NCBI RefSeq assembly: GCF_020906515.1
Contig: NC_085850.1
Span: 3,038,001-3,102,000 of the forward strand
Direction: 5' to 3'
Length of the DNA: 64,000 bases
DNA from: Vanrija pseudolonga
Lineage: Eukaryota > Basidiomycota > Tremellomycetes > Trichosporonales > Trichosporonaceae
A program made the translations under genes and the position numbers. The notes below the pieces were generated by a model, which worked only from the letters and a program-made list of their open reading frames with translations, was not told the DNA's origin and made no database searches. The stretch's first letter is position 1; each line of letters starts with the position of its first letter. Shown piece after piece: positions 23,823 through 33,152 of this stretch.

Positions 23823-24420
23823 ATGACGATCGTCAAGCAAGAGCCGGGCACCGCGCCGACCGGCCTCAACGTCACCAAGACCAACGGTCAGGGTGGTGGC
23901 GGTGGCGAGGAAGACGCCATGAAGGACATCAAGCCCAAGATCGCTGGCCTCGAGCCGATGGGCCTCGACTTCAAGCCCACCACCCAGCCGTTCTGTAAGC
24001 TTTAGCCTTGCTGTCCCGGCTGACGACAGATGCTCCGAGGCTCCCCGGTCAAATCCTGATCCGCCTCCTCACGAGCAAGGGCACGCGTACCTACTCGTTC
24101 GATCTTCTCATCCATAAGAGCAAGAAGGCCGAGGCGATTAAGGTGGGTATGGTGGCGATGCAGCGCTTATGATAGAACTACCTCGTCAAGTACTATGACT
24201 ACGAGTTTGACAAGCTTCGGTACGGCGCTCGAGTGCGGTGTAAGTAGCTAATGCAGCCCCAGTCTCATCTACGACGGCGAGATCGTGCGCAACTACCAGA
24301 CCCTGGAGGAGCTCGAGGTCGAGGAAAACGACACCTTCGACGTCTACCTCGAGCGTGGGTTACGTGCGGTGGGGTTCAAGCTGACATGTTGTAGAGCTTG
24401 GTGGCTCGCGCTGCGACTGA
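23823..24420 (+). CDS. SUMO-like modifier 6, precursor ending EQLGG-SRCD
   Basis: Exons 23823-23994, 24030-24142, 24176-24219, 24263-24354 and 24395-24420 give 148 residues. The tail opens MTIVKQEPGT with a textbook psi-K-x-E sumoylation motif (VKQE), then a glycine run and DIKPKIAGLEPMGLDFKP. The domain includes QILIRLLTSKGTRTYSFDLL, NYLVKYYDYEFDKLRLIYDG and ENDTFDVYLEQLGG. Four residues (SRCD) follow the diglycine, making this the second copy with a precursor-like tail. The pair VKQE plus DIKPK suggests self-modification in the tail, an inference. Confidence 0.9.
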
Positions 24421-24733
24421 GCGGCGCCTCGCGCCACGCTCCCGATGTGATCACTGTCGATCGATCTATGTAGTGTTGTACCATGCCAGATGCGCGTGCA
24501 GAGTCTCCGAATGCATGTAGCGAGTGATAACTGTCCTGTGACAGGGGTGCGAGGGCGTCCCATCCCCAAGAATCCATCCATTGTCAGTCGAGGCAGGCGT
24601 AAAGTGTGGGTCTGTTCGCAACACAGTCAGCCACACCGTCCCCATGTCTCCCACCATTCTCTCACGTCAGCCCATTTCCTTCTCTCTCCTTTCCACTTCT
24701 CAACACCATAACGCCCCAACAGACTCCATCGCC

Positions 24734-26038
24734 ATGCGAATCCCTCCCGTCATCAAGCAGGAAGTAGGCCAAGAGACACAGCACGCGCAGCATACCCCTC
24801 GCCCGGACAAGGCCGCCGAGCCGGGCCGCGAAGACCCCGTTCAAGCCCACAGGCCCACGAACAATGTCCTGCAGCGACCTGGGGTCGACTTTCTCCCACT
24901 CGCACCGCCTGGTACGGGACGCACTGGCCGGAGAGACGAGCTGACACTCTCAGCTCGCGACAAGCTGCCCGGCGAGGTCATCATCACTCTGCTCGGGAGG
25001 AAGGGCCGCAAGCACTACATACACTACGAACCTCATCCTCAACAGCCCCAAAAGCAGGGTGTACTCCATCAAGGTTGGTCGTTGGGTGAAACCCGATGAA
25101 ACCCGAGCTCACGGCAGGCTCACCTCGCTGACTACTATGGGTACGGGTTCGACCGCCTTCGGTAAGCCACTTACTTTCCTTCCACGTGCCACCCTTCTCG
25201 CCCACTCTGATACCTACTGCACAGCATCATCTACGATGGAAAGGTCTTGCGCAATGACGACACCATGGCCGAGCTGGGCGTCGAGGACTATGACACGTTT
25301 GATGTTTCCCTCGAGGGTGGGTTGTCTTCCAGCTGGTTTGAGGCTGATTAGGTGAAGAGTTGGATGGCTGCGCCACAAAGCCGGTAGCCGAGCCTGTCAA
25401 GCCCCCGCAGGTCAGTCCTGCACCCAACAACAAAGAAGGCGAGCTGCCCCACGAAGGCATCCGCAAGCATGTCACTTGGGAGATTGAGGGCCCGGCGAAG
25501 ACTGGCGTCAAGTTTGATCGAGCTACATGTCCCATGTGTATGTTCTGAGCAGATTCACATGGGCGGCAGGGGAATGCGCTGATACCACAAGTCGGGCCTA
25601 GGCCTCCTGGAAAGATGGGTCTTAAGCTCCTTGGGAGGAAGGATGGGAAGGTCTACAGCGTGTGGTGCTGGATCAGCCCCGACACCAAGCTCAAATGCGT
25701 CAAGGTGAGTGTGTAGACATGCTCTGTGCTCACTAAAGAACCAACTCTCCAAGTTCTTGGGATATGAGGTCGACAAGCTTCGGTAATCCTCTCCTCTCTC
25801 TTGGAGCAAAGTCCACTAACCTACCAGCCTGCTTTACGACGGCATCATAGTGTACAACCAGACGCCGGCCGAGCTCGAGGTGGAGGACGGCGACGAGGTC
25901 GACGTCTTTCTCGAGCGTGAGTGTCGACCCACGCCAGGGTATACGCTGATGCTCGAAGAGGGGTGCTCAGCCCTGGAGAGTTCGCTCCGTTCAATGCCGG
26001 CCATGACGACGGCAACTGATGATGGCGGTCATAGATAA
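24734..26038 (+). CDS. SUMO-like modifier 7, two-domain fusion with a frameshift in domain one
   Basis: Nine exons repeat the family pattern twice: 24734-24911, 24954-25073, 25118-25161, 25225-25316, 25358-25537, 25592-25704, 25739-25782, 25828-25916, 25959-26038. The tail has VIKQEVGQE (psi-K-x-E) and RPGVDFLPL. Domain one ends LEELDG where sisters have LEQLGG, then reads on without a stop through a 60-residue linker (KTGVKFDRATCPMF) into domain two (KMGLKLLGRKDGKVYSVWCW, NQLSKFLGYEVDKLRLLYDG, DGDEVDVFLEQGCSAL). No ATG opens domain two in frame, which supports fusion of two former neighbours. The second exon is 120 nt instead of 113; the surplus 7 nt near 25013-25031 (CACTAC repeated around ATA) breaks the frame. 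Without it the model has 310 residues; as read, domain one terminates at 25099. Either a recent pseudogene or a sequence error. Confidence 0.62.
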
Positions 26039-26345
26039 GGCGCTGAGGGGGATACTGTAGCGAGTGGCATGCTCCTTCAAATGTATAGTGTTAGTCGAAG
26101 TGCTGCATATGCGTGACCTGTTGCCAGCTGCTGTGCACCGTGCACTGTGTTTGTGCGGCCCTCTTGTCAGCGGCGATCCACTGCAGATTGGGGCAGACGC
26201 GACTTGCACGCTTTCTCCCCCTTGCTTTCAGTCAACCTCGCCCCTCTCCACACTTTATACACTCTTGCCAATTCCACTCACCTGTCACATTGCCCATTCC
26301 TTCTCCTCACTCAACACCACCTTTCGCCCCCGCTCAACCCTCGCC
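26039..26345. other. Spacer in the array
   Basis: About 300 nt; the last 130 nt are pyrimidine-rich (CTCTCCACACTTTATACACTC), including TTTATA at 26253, a possible promoter element of the next copy. Confidence 0.45.
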
Positions 26346-26955
26346 ATGCCCGCCCACACCGTGGTTAAGAAGGAGCCCGTTGACGAGGTTCCCGAACCAC
26401 GCAACCCACCCAACCCACGTCACGACGACGACGCGTCGGATGACGAGAGCGACGAGAAGGACATCAAGCCCAAGATTGATGGCCTCGAGAAGATCGGCAT
26501 CGACTTCAAGCCCATTAAGCCCGTCCCCAAGGGTGCGTGCACGGGGCAGCCGACGTGGTTGACCCCGCAGCTGGCCCGCGCAAGCCCACCGAGTTCACGA
26601 TCAAGCTCCAGGGGACCAAGGACGGCAAGCAATACTGCATTAGGTTTCGCAGGTACCCCTACCACAAGGGCATTGGCATCAAGGTGAGTCTTAGGTCTGA
26701 CATGCGCTCATGGCAGGAACACCTCGTCAAGTACTATGGCTACGAGATGGACAAGCTGCGGTATGACTGCGTGGTGTACCACACCCTGCTCGCTGACACC
26801 CTGCCGACAGCGTCATCTACGACGGAAAGATCGTGCAGGACGACCAGACCATGGCCGAGCTCGAGGTTGAGGACTATGACGAGTTTGACGTCTTCCTCGA
26901 GCGTGCGTGCGGGCGAGGTTGGATGGGCGCTGACGTCGCAGAGTTGGGTGGATAG
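26346..26955 (+). CDS. SUMO-like modifier 8, ends EQLGG, closest to canonical SUMO
   Basis: Exons 26346-26532, 26571-26683, 26717-26760, 26811-26902 and 26942-26955 give 149 residues. The tail has VVKKEPVDEVPE (psi-K-x-E), an acidic DDDASDDESDEKDIKPKIDG and IGIDFKPIKP. The domain is the cleanest SUMO match: EFTIKLQGTKDGKQYCIRFR, EHLVKYYGYEMDKLRVIYDG, then QTMAELEVEDYDEFDVFLEQLGG split here as QTMAELEVEDYDEFDV and FLEQLGG. It parallels yeast/human SUMO (DG----DTP--LEME--D-IDV--EQ-GG). The last intron is 39 nt, a multiple of three with no stop, so even an unspliced transcript would end in ELGG. Confidence 0.92.
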
Positions 26956-27184
26956 GGCTGGCACGCAGTAGCAGTAATGAGGTGGTCTGCATAGATGAGC
27001 ATGAATACAAGTGAGCGACGAGCATAGAAGTCAGGCTGGTGGTTGGGCATGTTGGGACAAGTGCGGGTGGCGGGCCGAGTGCCGCCCACTCCGCCGCCCC
27101 GTGTCCGCCAATGTGATTCCACCCCGCGTGTGTCTTCTCTCTTTCTTTTCACACCACCATCACACTCTGCGCCCTCCAACCACA

Positions 27185-27724
27185 ATGACGGTCGCTTCAA
27201 CCAGCACCACCGACACCCAAGACAGCACCCAGCCCACCTCAACGGCCGACATCAAGCCCAAGATCGACGGCGTCCAGCAGGCCGGCGTCGACTTCTTCCG
27301 CGTGAAGAAGTACAAGGGTGAGTCAACCGCTCCTCCAGACCTTCCCTGACGCCAGCCGTTCCCCGCCGCCCGGAACACATCCCCGTGACCATCAACGGCT
27401 CGTCCGACGGACGGGTGTACCAGCGCAAGATCCGCGTCCTGCCGCACGAGGACGCGGGGCATATCAAGGTGCGTGCGCTAGTGGACAGGAGGAGCGCTGA
27501 CGGCAGCGCTGGCTGGCTGCGACGTACGGCTACGACATCCGCATCCTCCGGTATGCACGCCGAGCTGATTGGAGCTGATGAGATCAGTATCGTGTTCAAT
27601 GGCGTTATTCTCCACGAGGAGACTATGGAGGAGCTCAATGTCGAGGAGGGGGACGAGTTCGACGTCTACTTTGAGCGTGAGTGCGCTGTGGGGCGGCGGC
27701 TGACGTGCAGAGCTCGGCGGCTAG
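27185..27724 (+). CDS. SUMO-like modifier 9, ends EQLGG, shortest tail
   Basis: Exons 27185-27317, 27356-27468, 27507-27550, 27588-27676 and 27711-27724 encode 130 residues. The tail is only about 45 residues: Thr/Ser-rich, then TADIKPKIDGVQQAGVDFFR. The domain reads EHIPVTINGSSDGRVYQRKI, RWLAATYGYDIRILRIVFNG and NVEEGDEFDVYFEQLGG. The fourth exon is one codon shorter than usual (89 nt). The last intron is 34 nt, so retention would shift the frame and remove the diglycine. Confidence 0.9.
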
Positions 27725-28098
27725 GTCTCTCGCAGTCTCCAAGTTGTAGTGTCGTTCATGTATGTAGCGATGTGCTTCTCTCAGTGAGTTTTTGTCTGTG
27801 CATCTGTCGTGCAAGCCTACATGGTGCCCGTCGAGAGCCAGCTGATGGTGTCTCGGGCGGTGATGTCATGATCCGCCACGCGTCTGGAATGACGCGCGAC
27901 GCGTTGCCACCGCACATGCCTCGCGTTGCTTCTTGTCAACAACAACAACATTCCTTGTCACATCTTGCATCATCACAAACATTCCCAGCGCAACCTCGTC
28001 TCTCACTCTTAAATACAACCGGCCACTCGACGTCGCTCCGTGTCTCTTGTCATTTGCCACCTCGCTCCCATTGTCGCCCTCATAGTCTTCACCCCAGC
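27725..28098. other. Spacer in the array
   Basis: About 370 nt. It contains AACAACAACAACATTCC near 27940 and CTCTTAAATACAACC near 28004, followed by CT-rich sequence before the ATG. Nothing coding is evident, although one long open frame runs through it from the previous gene. Confidence 0.45.
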
Positions 28099-28788
28099 AT
28101 GTCCGCGCCATCCGAAGCTTCCTCCTCCAAGCCGGCGCACGACGCGCCGCCTACCCTGGACACCAAGGCCGGCAAGGAAGCCAAGCCCGACGCCACTGCC
28201 CTGCAGGAGGCCAACAAGGAGAACCTGCCGGGGGAGAGCGGCACAGGCGAGATCAAGCCCGTGATCGCTGGCCACAAGCCGGGCGGAATGGACTTCAAGC
28301 CCGTCAAGGAGATCAAGTGTGAGATGAGAAGCAGGTGGTCTTTGGCATGCCCACTTACCTGTGAAAGATTCCACATCCCGCCCACCTGGTGTGACTTCGA
28401 TCACCATCAGCGGGACCAAGGACTATGTCCAGTACCGAATCAAGTACTACGTTTACCCTACTACCACTGTCAAGATGATCAAGGTGGGTGCTGGACGACC
28501 TGAGCAGGCTACTGTTCACTCCGTTCTCTGACCGGTGCAGACTTGGATGAGCACGAGCTATGGTTACGAGCTGGACAAGATCCGGTACGCTACAGCAGCT
28601 GTTGAAGCTTGAACGAGCTGAACACTCACACGCTCTCCCCCAGCCTGCTTTTCGATGGTCTGATCCTCGACGACACCGACACGATGGCTGAGCTTCAGGT
28701 CGAGGAGGGCGATGCCTTTGACGTCTACCTCGAGCGTGAGTGCTATGATGGTGTGGGAAGAGCTAATATAGTAGAGCTCGGCGGTTAG
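28099..28788 (+). CDS. SUMO-like modifier 10, ends EQLGG
   Basis: Exons 28099-28318, 28368-28483, 28541-28584, 28644-28735 and 28775-28788 encode 161 residues. The tail is Ser/Ala/Lys-rich (SSSKPAHDAPP, KAGKEAKPDATALQ) and closes GEIKPVIAGHKPGGMDFKPV. The domain has VTSITISGTKDYVQYRIKYY, TWMSTSYGYELDKIRLLFDG and VEEGDAFDVYLEQLGG. The second exon is 116 nt, one codon longer than the norm. The donor of intron 1 is GTGAGA and its acceptor GTGAAAG lacks the usual CAG, the weakest splice site in this gene. Confidence 0.88.
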
Positions 28789-29146
28789 GGCTCGAGTCGA
28801 GATGGGCCTTGTCCGCCTTTCAACGTTGTATGAGTAACTGGAAGGTAGAAGTAGTCATGTAGGAGCAGCCATGTTAGGTGTGCATAAGTGGTGCATTGTT
28901 CCGTATATGCTCAGTCCGTGCACGCACCGCACAGATTGTGTGCTCTGGGGCAAAGCAGAGGCCGACACCATTGCTTGTCCTCGTCAACTCCAAGTCACCC
29001 ACGCACCATTCTCTGCGCAGTGCGACACACTCGTCCTCGCACCCATCCATCACTCCTCTCTCAACTTCTAACTTGTTCACTCTTCTCTCTCATGCTCTGA
29101 CTTTCGCACATTCTTCCTTCTCTTTCCACCAGAACGACCATTCACC
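28789..29146. other. Spacer in the array
   Basis: About 360 nt; the last 100 nt are CT-rich (TTGTTCACTCTTCTCTCTC) up to TTCACC-ATG. No exon supported. Confidence 0.45.
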
Positions 29147-29834
29147 ATGCCGCCAACGTCCAAGTCCACCAAGCTCGGTAGCGCCACCCCGGACATCAAG
29201 CCGAAGGTGGAGAGCAAGCCAACCGTCGAGGACATCAAGCCTGACCTTGCCGTGCTCGAAAACGACCGCAAGCCTTCCCTCAGCGACTTGGAGGACGAAG
29301 CACGCCACCGCGACATCAAGCCCGCCATCCCGGGCCTCAAGCCCGAGGGTGTCGACTTCAAGCCGGTCCGTCAAGTCGAGAGTGAGTAAGCTCCTACCTG
29401 CGAGGCACAGCTCACACCCCGCAAGTGGTCGAGCGGTACCCGGGCCACTTCAAGATCATCATCATGGGAAGCAAGGGCGGGGCGGCGTACCGCATCAAGT
29501 ACATGGTCGCGCCGTCAACCACCGTCCAGTGGCTCAAGGTGGGTTGCAGCGCCACCTCTCTCGCCGTCGTCTTCCCTGACGCTGTGTCCCAGGCCGATCT
29601 GACCAAGTGGTACGGCTACGAGACGGACAAGATTCGGTACGTTGCCCCGCCTGACAGGCCACTCACACTCGCCCCGCAGCCTCATCTTCGACGGCCGTGT
29701 CGCGACTAATCGGGACACAATGACCTCGCTCCAGGCCGAGGAAGGGGACGTCTTTGACGTCTACCTCGAGCGTGAGTGGCGCGGAGGTGGGGGTGGAGGG
29801 CGGCCACTGACGTCAACCAGAGCTTGGTGGCTAA
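29147..29834 (+). CDS. SUMO-like modifier 11, ends EQLGG
   Basis: Exons 29147-29381, 29426-29538, 29593-29636, 29680-29771 and 29821-29834 give 165 residues. The tail holds three IKP motifs: TPDIKPKVESK, VEDIKPDLAVL (IKPD, psi-K-x-D) and HRDIKPAIPGLKPEGVDFKP (LKPE). The domain includes GHFKIIIMGSKGGAAYRIKY, DLTKWYGYETDKIRLIFDGR and EEGDVFDVYLEQLGG. The tail arrangement is close to that of gene 12, suggesting these two are a recent pair. Confidence 0.91.
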
Positions 29835-30183
29835 GGGAGGGCTCGGGACAGTTGGCGCGTCTAGACAACGGGCGGGGTGTGAGGAGAACCAGTACAATGG
29901 GGTATGAACACAGTGAATAGGTGAACTGGCGGGCGCGTCTGTGCAAGCTGCACGACGCGTCGACGCACGGACCGGGTGACGCAGCGCGACTCACCGCCAA
30001 CCGTGCGGAGTTGTTTGTTGCCGTCCTACTTTCACTCGACCTTCTCCCACTCACTCATTCGCATCCTCAGCTCCTTGTCTCGAGTCCAGTCACACATCGA
30101 CCTCTCACCTTCTCACGCACCCCACCCTCTCTCTCCTTACTCCTCCTCGTTACTTGTGAGACACCGCCTATCGCCCCCGCACC
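29835..30183. other. Spacer in the array
   Basis: About 350 nt, with a CT/CAC-rich second half before the ATG of gene 12. No exon supported. Confidence 0.45.
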
Positions 30184-30812
30184 ATGTCTTCCTCCAACAC
30201 GGCACCCCAGGACGTCAAGCCCGACTGGGCCGTCCTCGACGGCCGCGAGAAGCCTACCCAGACCGGTGTGGATGACGACGCGGCCCTGCGTGACATCAAG
30301 CCTGTCATCCCCGGTCTCGAAAAGCAAGGCATTGACTTTGTTAAGACTCGCCCTGGGGGCGGTGGGTGTTGATATTGGAGGACGTCTCTTACCCCCAGAC
30401 ATTCCAAGGCAACCCGGCCATATCGAGATCTTTCTGGATGGGACCAAGGAAGGAGTACACTATAAGCGCGACTTGATTGTGTTTCCCCAACACACCGTTC
30501 TGCAGATTAAGGTACCTATGCCTCGTCCCAGCGTGCTAAAGGGTAGGCTTCACTGATGCCCCAGAAGTATCTCCACGACTACTACGGCTACAAGATCGCG
30601 AAGCTCCGGTAGGTCTCGAGGGCCTCGTTGCCTTTTCTTCAGCCGAAGTTAATTCCATAGCTTGATCTACGACGGCAGCATTCTCGCCAATGACGATACC
30701 ATGGGCCGCCTCGAGGTGGAGGAGGGCGACACCTTTGACGTCTACCTGGAGCGTGAGTGGCACAGGGGGAAGAGCAGGATGCAACTGACGCCTGGCAGAG
30801 CTCGGTGGCTAG
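30184..30812 (+). CDS. SUMO-like modifier 12, ends EQLGG
   Basis: Exons 30184-30361, 30399-30511, 30565-30608, 30661-30752 and 30799-30812 encode 146 residues. The tail reads APQDVKPDWAVLDGREKPTQ, then RDIKPVIPGLEKQGIDFVK. VKPD fits psi-K-x-D. The shared WAVLD/LAVLE and RDIKP(V/A)IPGL segments link it to gene 11. The domain includes GHIEIFLDGTKEGVHYKRDL, KYLHDYYGYKIAKLRLIYDG and VEEGDTFDVYLEQLGG. Intron 2 has a GTACCT donor, atypical for the array. Confidence 0.9.
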
Positions 30813-31066
30813 GCACGCCTGCTCGTGTCTCGAGATGACAAGTGATTGTAACATGAATGCGGCGTGTAGTAGAAACAGCGATGACACCTGGGTGTGTGGC
30901 GTGAGATGCACACAATGACCATGTTACTCCGATGCTGAGTGGCCGGGAACGGTCGTCATTCAACCCTCGGCACTTGACAGTTATTTACATATCGTGTCTG
31001 TCATCAATCAACTCATAACACCATCGGCTCTGTTGGCCACCCTCTCAATCATGGCTACCTATTCTC
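30813..31066. other. Convergent spacer between modifiers 12 and 13
   Basis: About 250 nt joining two 3' ends; it is the only tail-to-tail junction in the array. No coding signal. Confidence 0.5.
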
Positions 31067-31636
31067 CTAGCCGCCGAGCTCTGAGCATCTCAGCTATACC
31101 CACACACGCGCACTCACGTTCGAGGTACACGTCAAACGCGTCGCCCGTCTCGACCCCGAGCGACGCCATCGTGTCGGCGTCGATGCAGATCTTGCCGTCG
31201 TGGATGAGGCGCAGCTTGTCGAGCGAGTAGCCGTAGTGCGTGCAGAGGTATTTCTGGCCGTTGTCATCAGCCTCGCCTCCAACTCCCGCGCGCTCACTCA
31301 CCTTGAGGGTCCGCACGCTCGCCGTCGGAGGAAGCCACAGATCGATCTTGTGCCCCACGCCGTCCTTGCTCCCCTGCAGCGTGATAGCCAGGGCGTTGGG
31401 CGCGCGGACACTGCCTCCTCGTCAGTCGCCGCCGCGCCAGAGCACCACTCACCGCGCGGCTCGCTCGTGTACTTGAAGTCGATGCCCTCCTTCTCCACGC
31501 CGTCGAGCTTGGGCTTGATGTCCGTCTCGTCACCGGCCTCGTCCTCGGTATCGGTGCTGTCCGGGTCGGCACGACGGCGGTTGCTCCCCTCGGCCTTGGG
31601 GCGGGTATTACGCTCGCGCTTGACGGTCGCGGGCAT
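31067..31636 (-). CDS. SUMO-like modifier 13, inverted copy, ends EQLGG
   Basis: The only minus-strand member: exons 31636-31453, 31417-31302, 31253-31118 and 31080-31067, 149 residues. The tail opens MPATVKRERNTRPKAEG (VKRE, psi-K-x-E), then an acidic block and GDETDIKPKLDGVEKEGIDF. The domain has ALAITLQGSKDGVGHKIDLW, KYLCTHYGYSLDKLRLIHDG and VETGDAFDVYLEQLGG. The intron between the 44- and 92-nt exons has been lost exactly (136 nt). The start codon faces that of gene 14 about 320 nt away, so the two share a divergent promoter. Confidence 0.91.
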
Positions 31637-31952
31637 GGTGCGTGAGGTGGAGTGGTAAGAAGGAAGGAAGATGGTGGGTGGCAATGGTGTGAGTGACTGT
31701 GTTGAGTGGAGGGCCGGGGGCGCAGGCAATGACGCCGACGCCGATCCCTTTTCTCTCCGCGAAGCACGTCGCAACGTTTGACACTCTTGCCTCAACATCC
31801 AACACTTTTATCTTCGTCATTGTTCGCTATGTGCGCACATTCGCACTGCACGGCACACCCAGGTCCTATATCATCCCGACATGGAGCTCAAGGTCGTTCT
31901 GCTGGCAATTCACTCCTCGCCCATCCAGCTTTTCCGAGTCGACACTGCCAAC
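31637..31952. promoter_or_regulatory. Divergent promoter between modifiers 13 and 14
   Basis: 316 nt between two outward-facing start codons, the only head-to-head pair in the array. It presumably contains both core promoters. No clear TATA box; a C-rich GGCCGGGGGCGCAGG segment lies near 31712. An in-frame ATG at 31881 could extend gene 14 by 24 residues. Confidence 0.5.
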
Positions 31953-32738
31953 ATGAACCTCAACCCTCCTGACGACGACCACGTCCACCACGACGCCAAC
32001 TACCATCACCTAGCCGAGTTTAGGGCAGGGTGGCTAGCCGAGCTGAGCGGTAAGATCTCTCAGGTCACCGGCATGGAGTTCGTTCCCATCGAGGGCGTGG
32101 AGGTCACGCCTGGCAACTCGGCCCGCTCCGAGACCGACACGAAACCCGACCTCAAGCCCGACATCAAGCCCGACATCAAGCCCGACATCAAGCCCGACAT
32201 CAAGCCCGACATCAAGCCAGACATCAAGCCGACCGAAGGGGTCGACTTCAAGACTGAGCTCGACCATCCCGACTATGTGAATCAGATATGGGGACCAGGT
32301 GGGTTGCCAAAGTACCAGGCCTTTCTGACGACCGCATAGACTTCCTCAGGATCAAGCTGCAAGGGGTGCATGAAGGAACAGAACACCATACCTTTCTCTT
32401 CGTCCTTCCTACGGACACTGTTGGTTCCATTAAGGTAACTGGCGTGTGATTGGGCGGCTGACGGCAGGATTACCTTCACAAGGACAAAGGGTATGAGAGG
32501 GAGAGGCTTCGGTAGGCATCGGACCGCCGCGGGGTCTTTGTACTACACTCTGCCCCGCTGACAGCCAGCCTGGTTCACGAAGGCAAGCTCCTTCGCGACA
32601 CCGACACGTTGTCATTCCTTGGGTACGAGTGGGGAGGGTACGACTACCCAGACCCAGTGGAAGTGTACCTCGACGTCTTCAGCGACCGTGAGTTGATCGA
32701 GTAGAAGGCTGCGCTGACTGGGAGAATTCGGTGGGTAG
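31953..32738 (+). CDS. SUMO-like modifier 14 with DIKP repeat tail, ends DQFGG
   Basis: Exons 31953-32298, 32340-32434, 32468-32511, 32569-32687 and 32725-32738 encode 205 residues. The tail contains DLKP followed by six uninterrupted DIKP units, then TEGVDFK. Each IKPD fits the psi-K-x-D sumoylation motif, and the arrangement recalls the KPEVKPEVKPE tail of yeast Smt3, where such lysines take SUMO chains. The domain is divergent: DFLRIKLQGVHEGTEHHTFL, DYLHKDKGYERERLRLVHEG, and a longer loop before VEVYLDVFSDQFGG. The second exon is 95 nt, shared only with gene 15. A DQFGG end is a conservative variant of EQxGG. Confidence 0.87.
32149..32231 (+). repeat. 12-nt tandem repeat encoding DIKP units
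   Basis: Near-perfect GACATCAAGCCC units, about seven in a row including a leading GACCTCAAGCCC, inside the first exon of SUMO-like gene 14. Such identical units could vary in number between strains. Confidence 0.95.
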
Positions 32739-33152
32739 CTCCAACCATGCCAGTGGGATGGTTCGCCGCGCTTCTGGAAACCGTCGGCATCCCAACAAGT
32801 TTTGAAGCCTGGTCAAGTATCGTGATGCATAAGCAGCGGAACTGTTCAAAGATAAGCAACGTCATCGCTCCCCAGCAGTCGGCTGGTCTAATGATGGAGC
32901 TGAGGAATGAGTGCCACACCGACGAATCTCCCTTCCGCTTCCAACCTCCTCACCGGCATTTCGTCCCCTCGCTCGTTCCACCACTCTCTCCTTCATACAT
33001 TCATACATTCATACACTCTCTCATTCATCCACTCTCTCATCAGCGCACCCTTCAAAGACATCACATATCTTAGCTATTGCGACATCCCTCTTGCCCCTCC
33101 CATCTCTGTCATTCCTCTCCCATTGACATCTTGAGAGACAACCTCACCAGCC
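32739..33152. other. Spacer in the array with TTCATACA microsatellite
   Basis: About 410 nt. Near 32993-33040 there is a CATTCATACATTCATACACT tract flowing into CTCTCTCAT repeats, then CT-rich sequence to the ATG of gene 15. No exon supported. Confidence 0.55.

Noticed and set aside
31881-31952. Upstream in-frame ATG as start of SUMO-like gene 14
   Set aside because: It would add MELKVVLLAIHSSPIQLF, unlike any sister tail, and lies within the short divergent promoter. 31953 is preferred but not proven.
32149-32231. CRISPR-like or satellite array
   Set aside because: The 12-nt units are in frame with a protein-coding exon and encode DIKP; there are no spacers.
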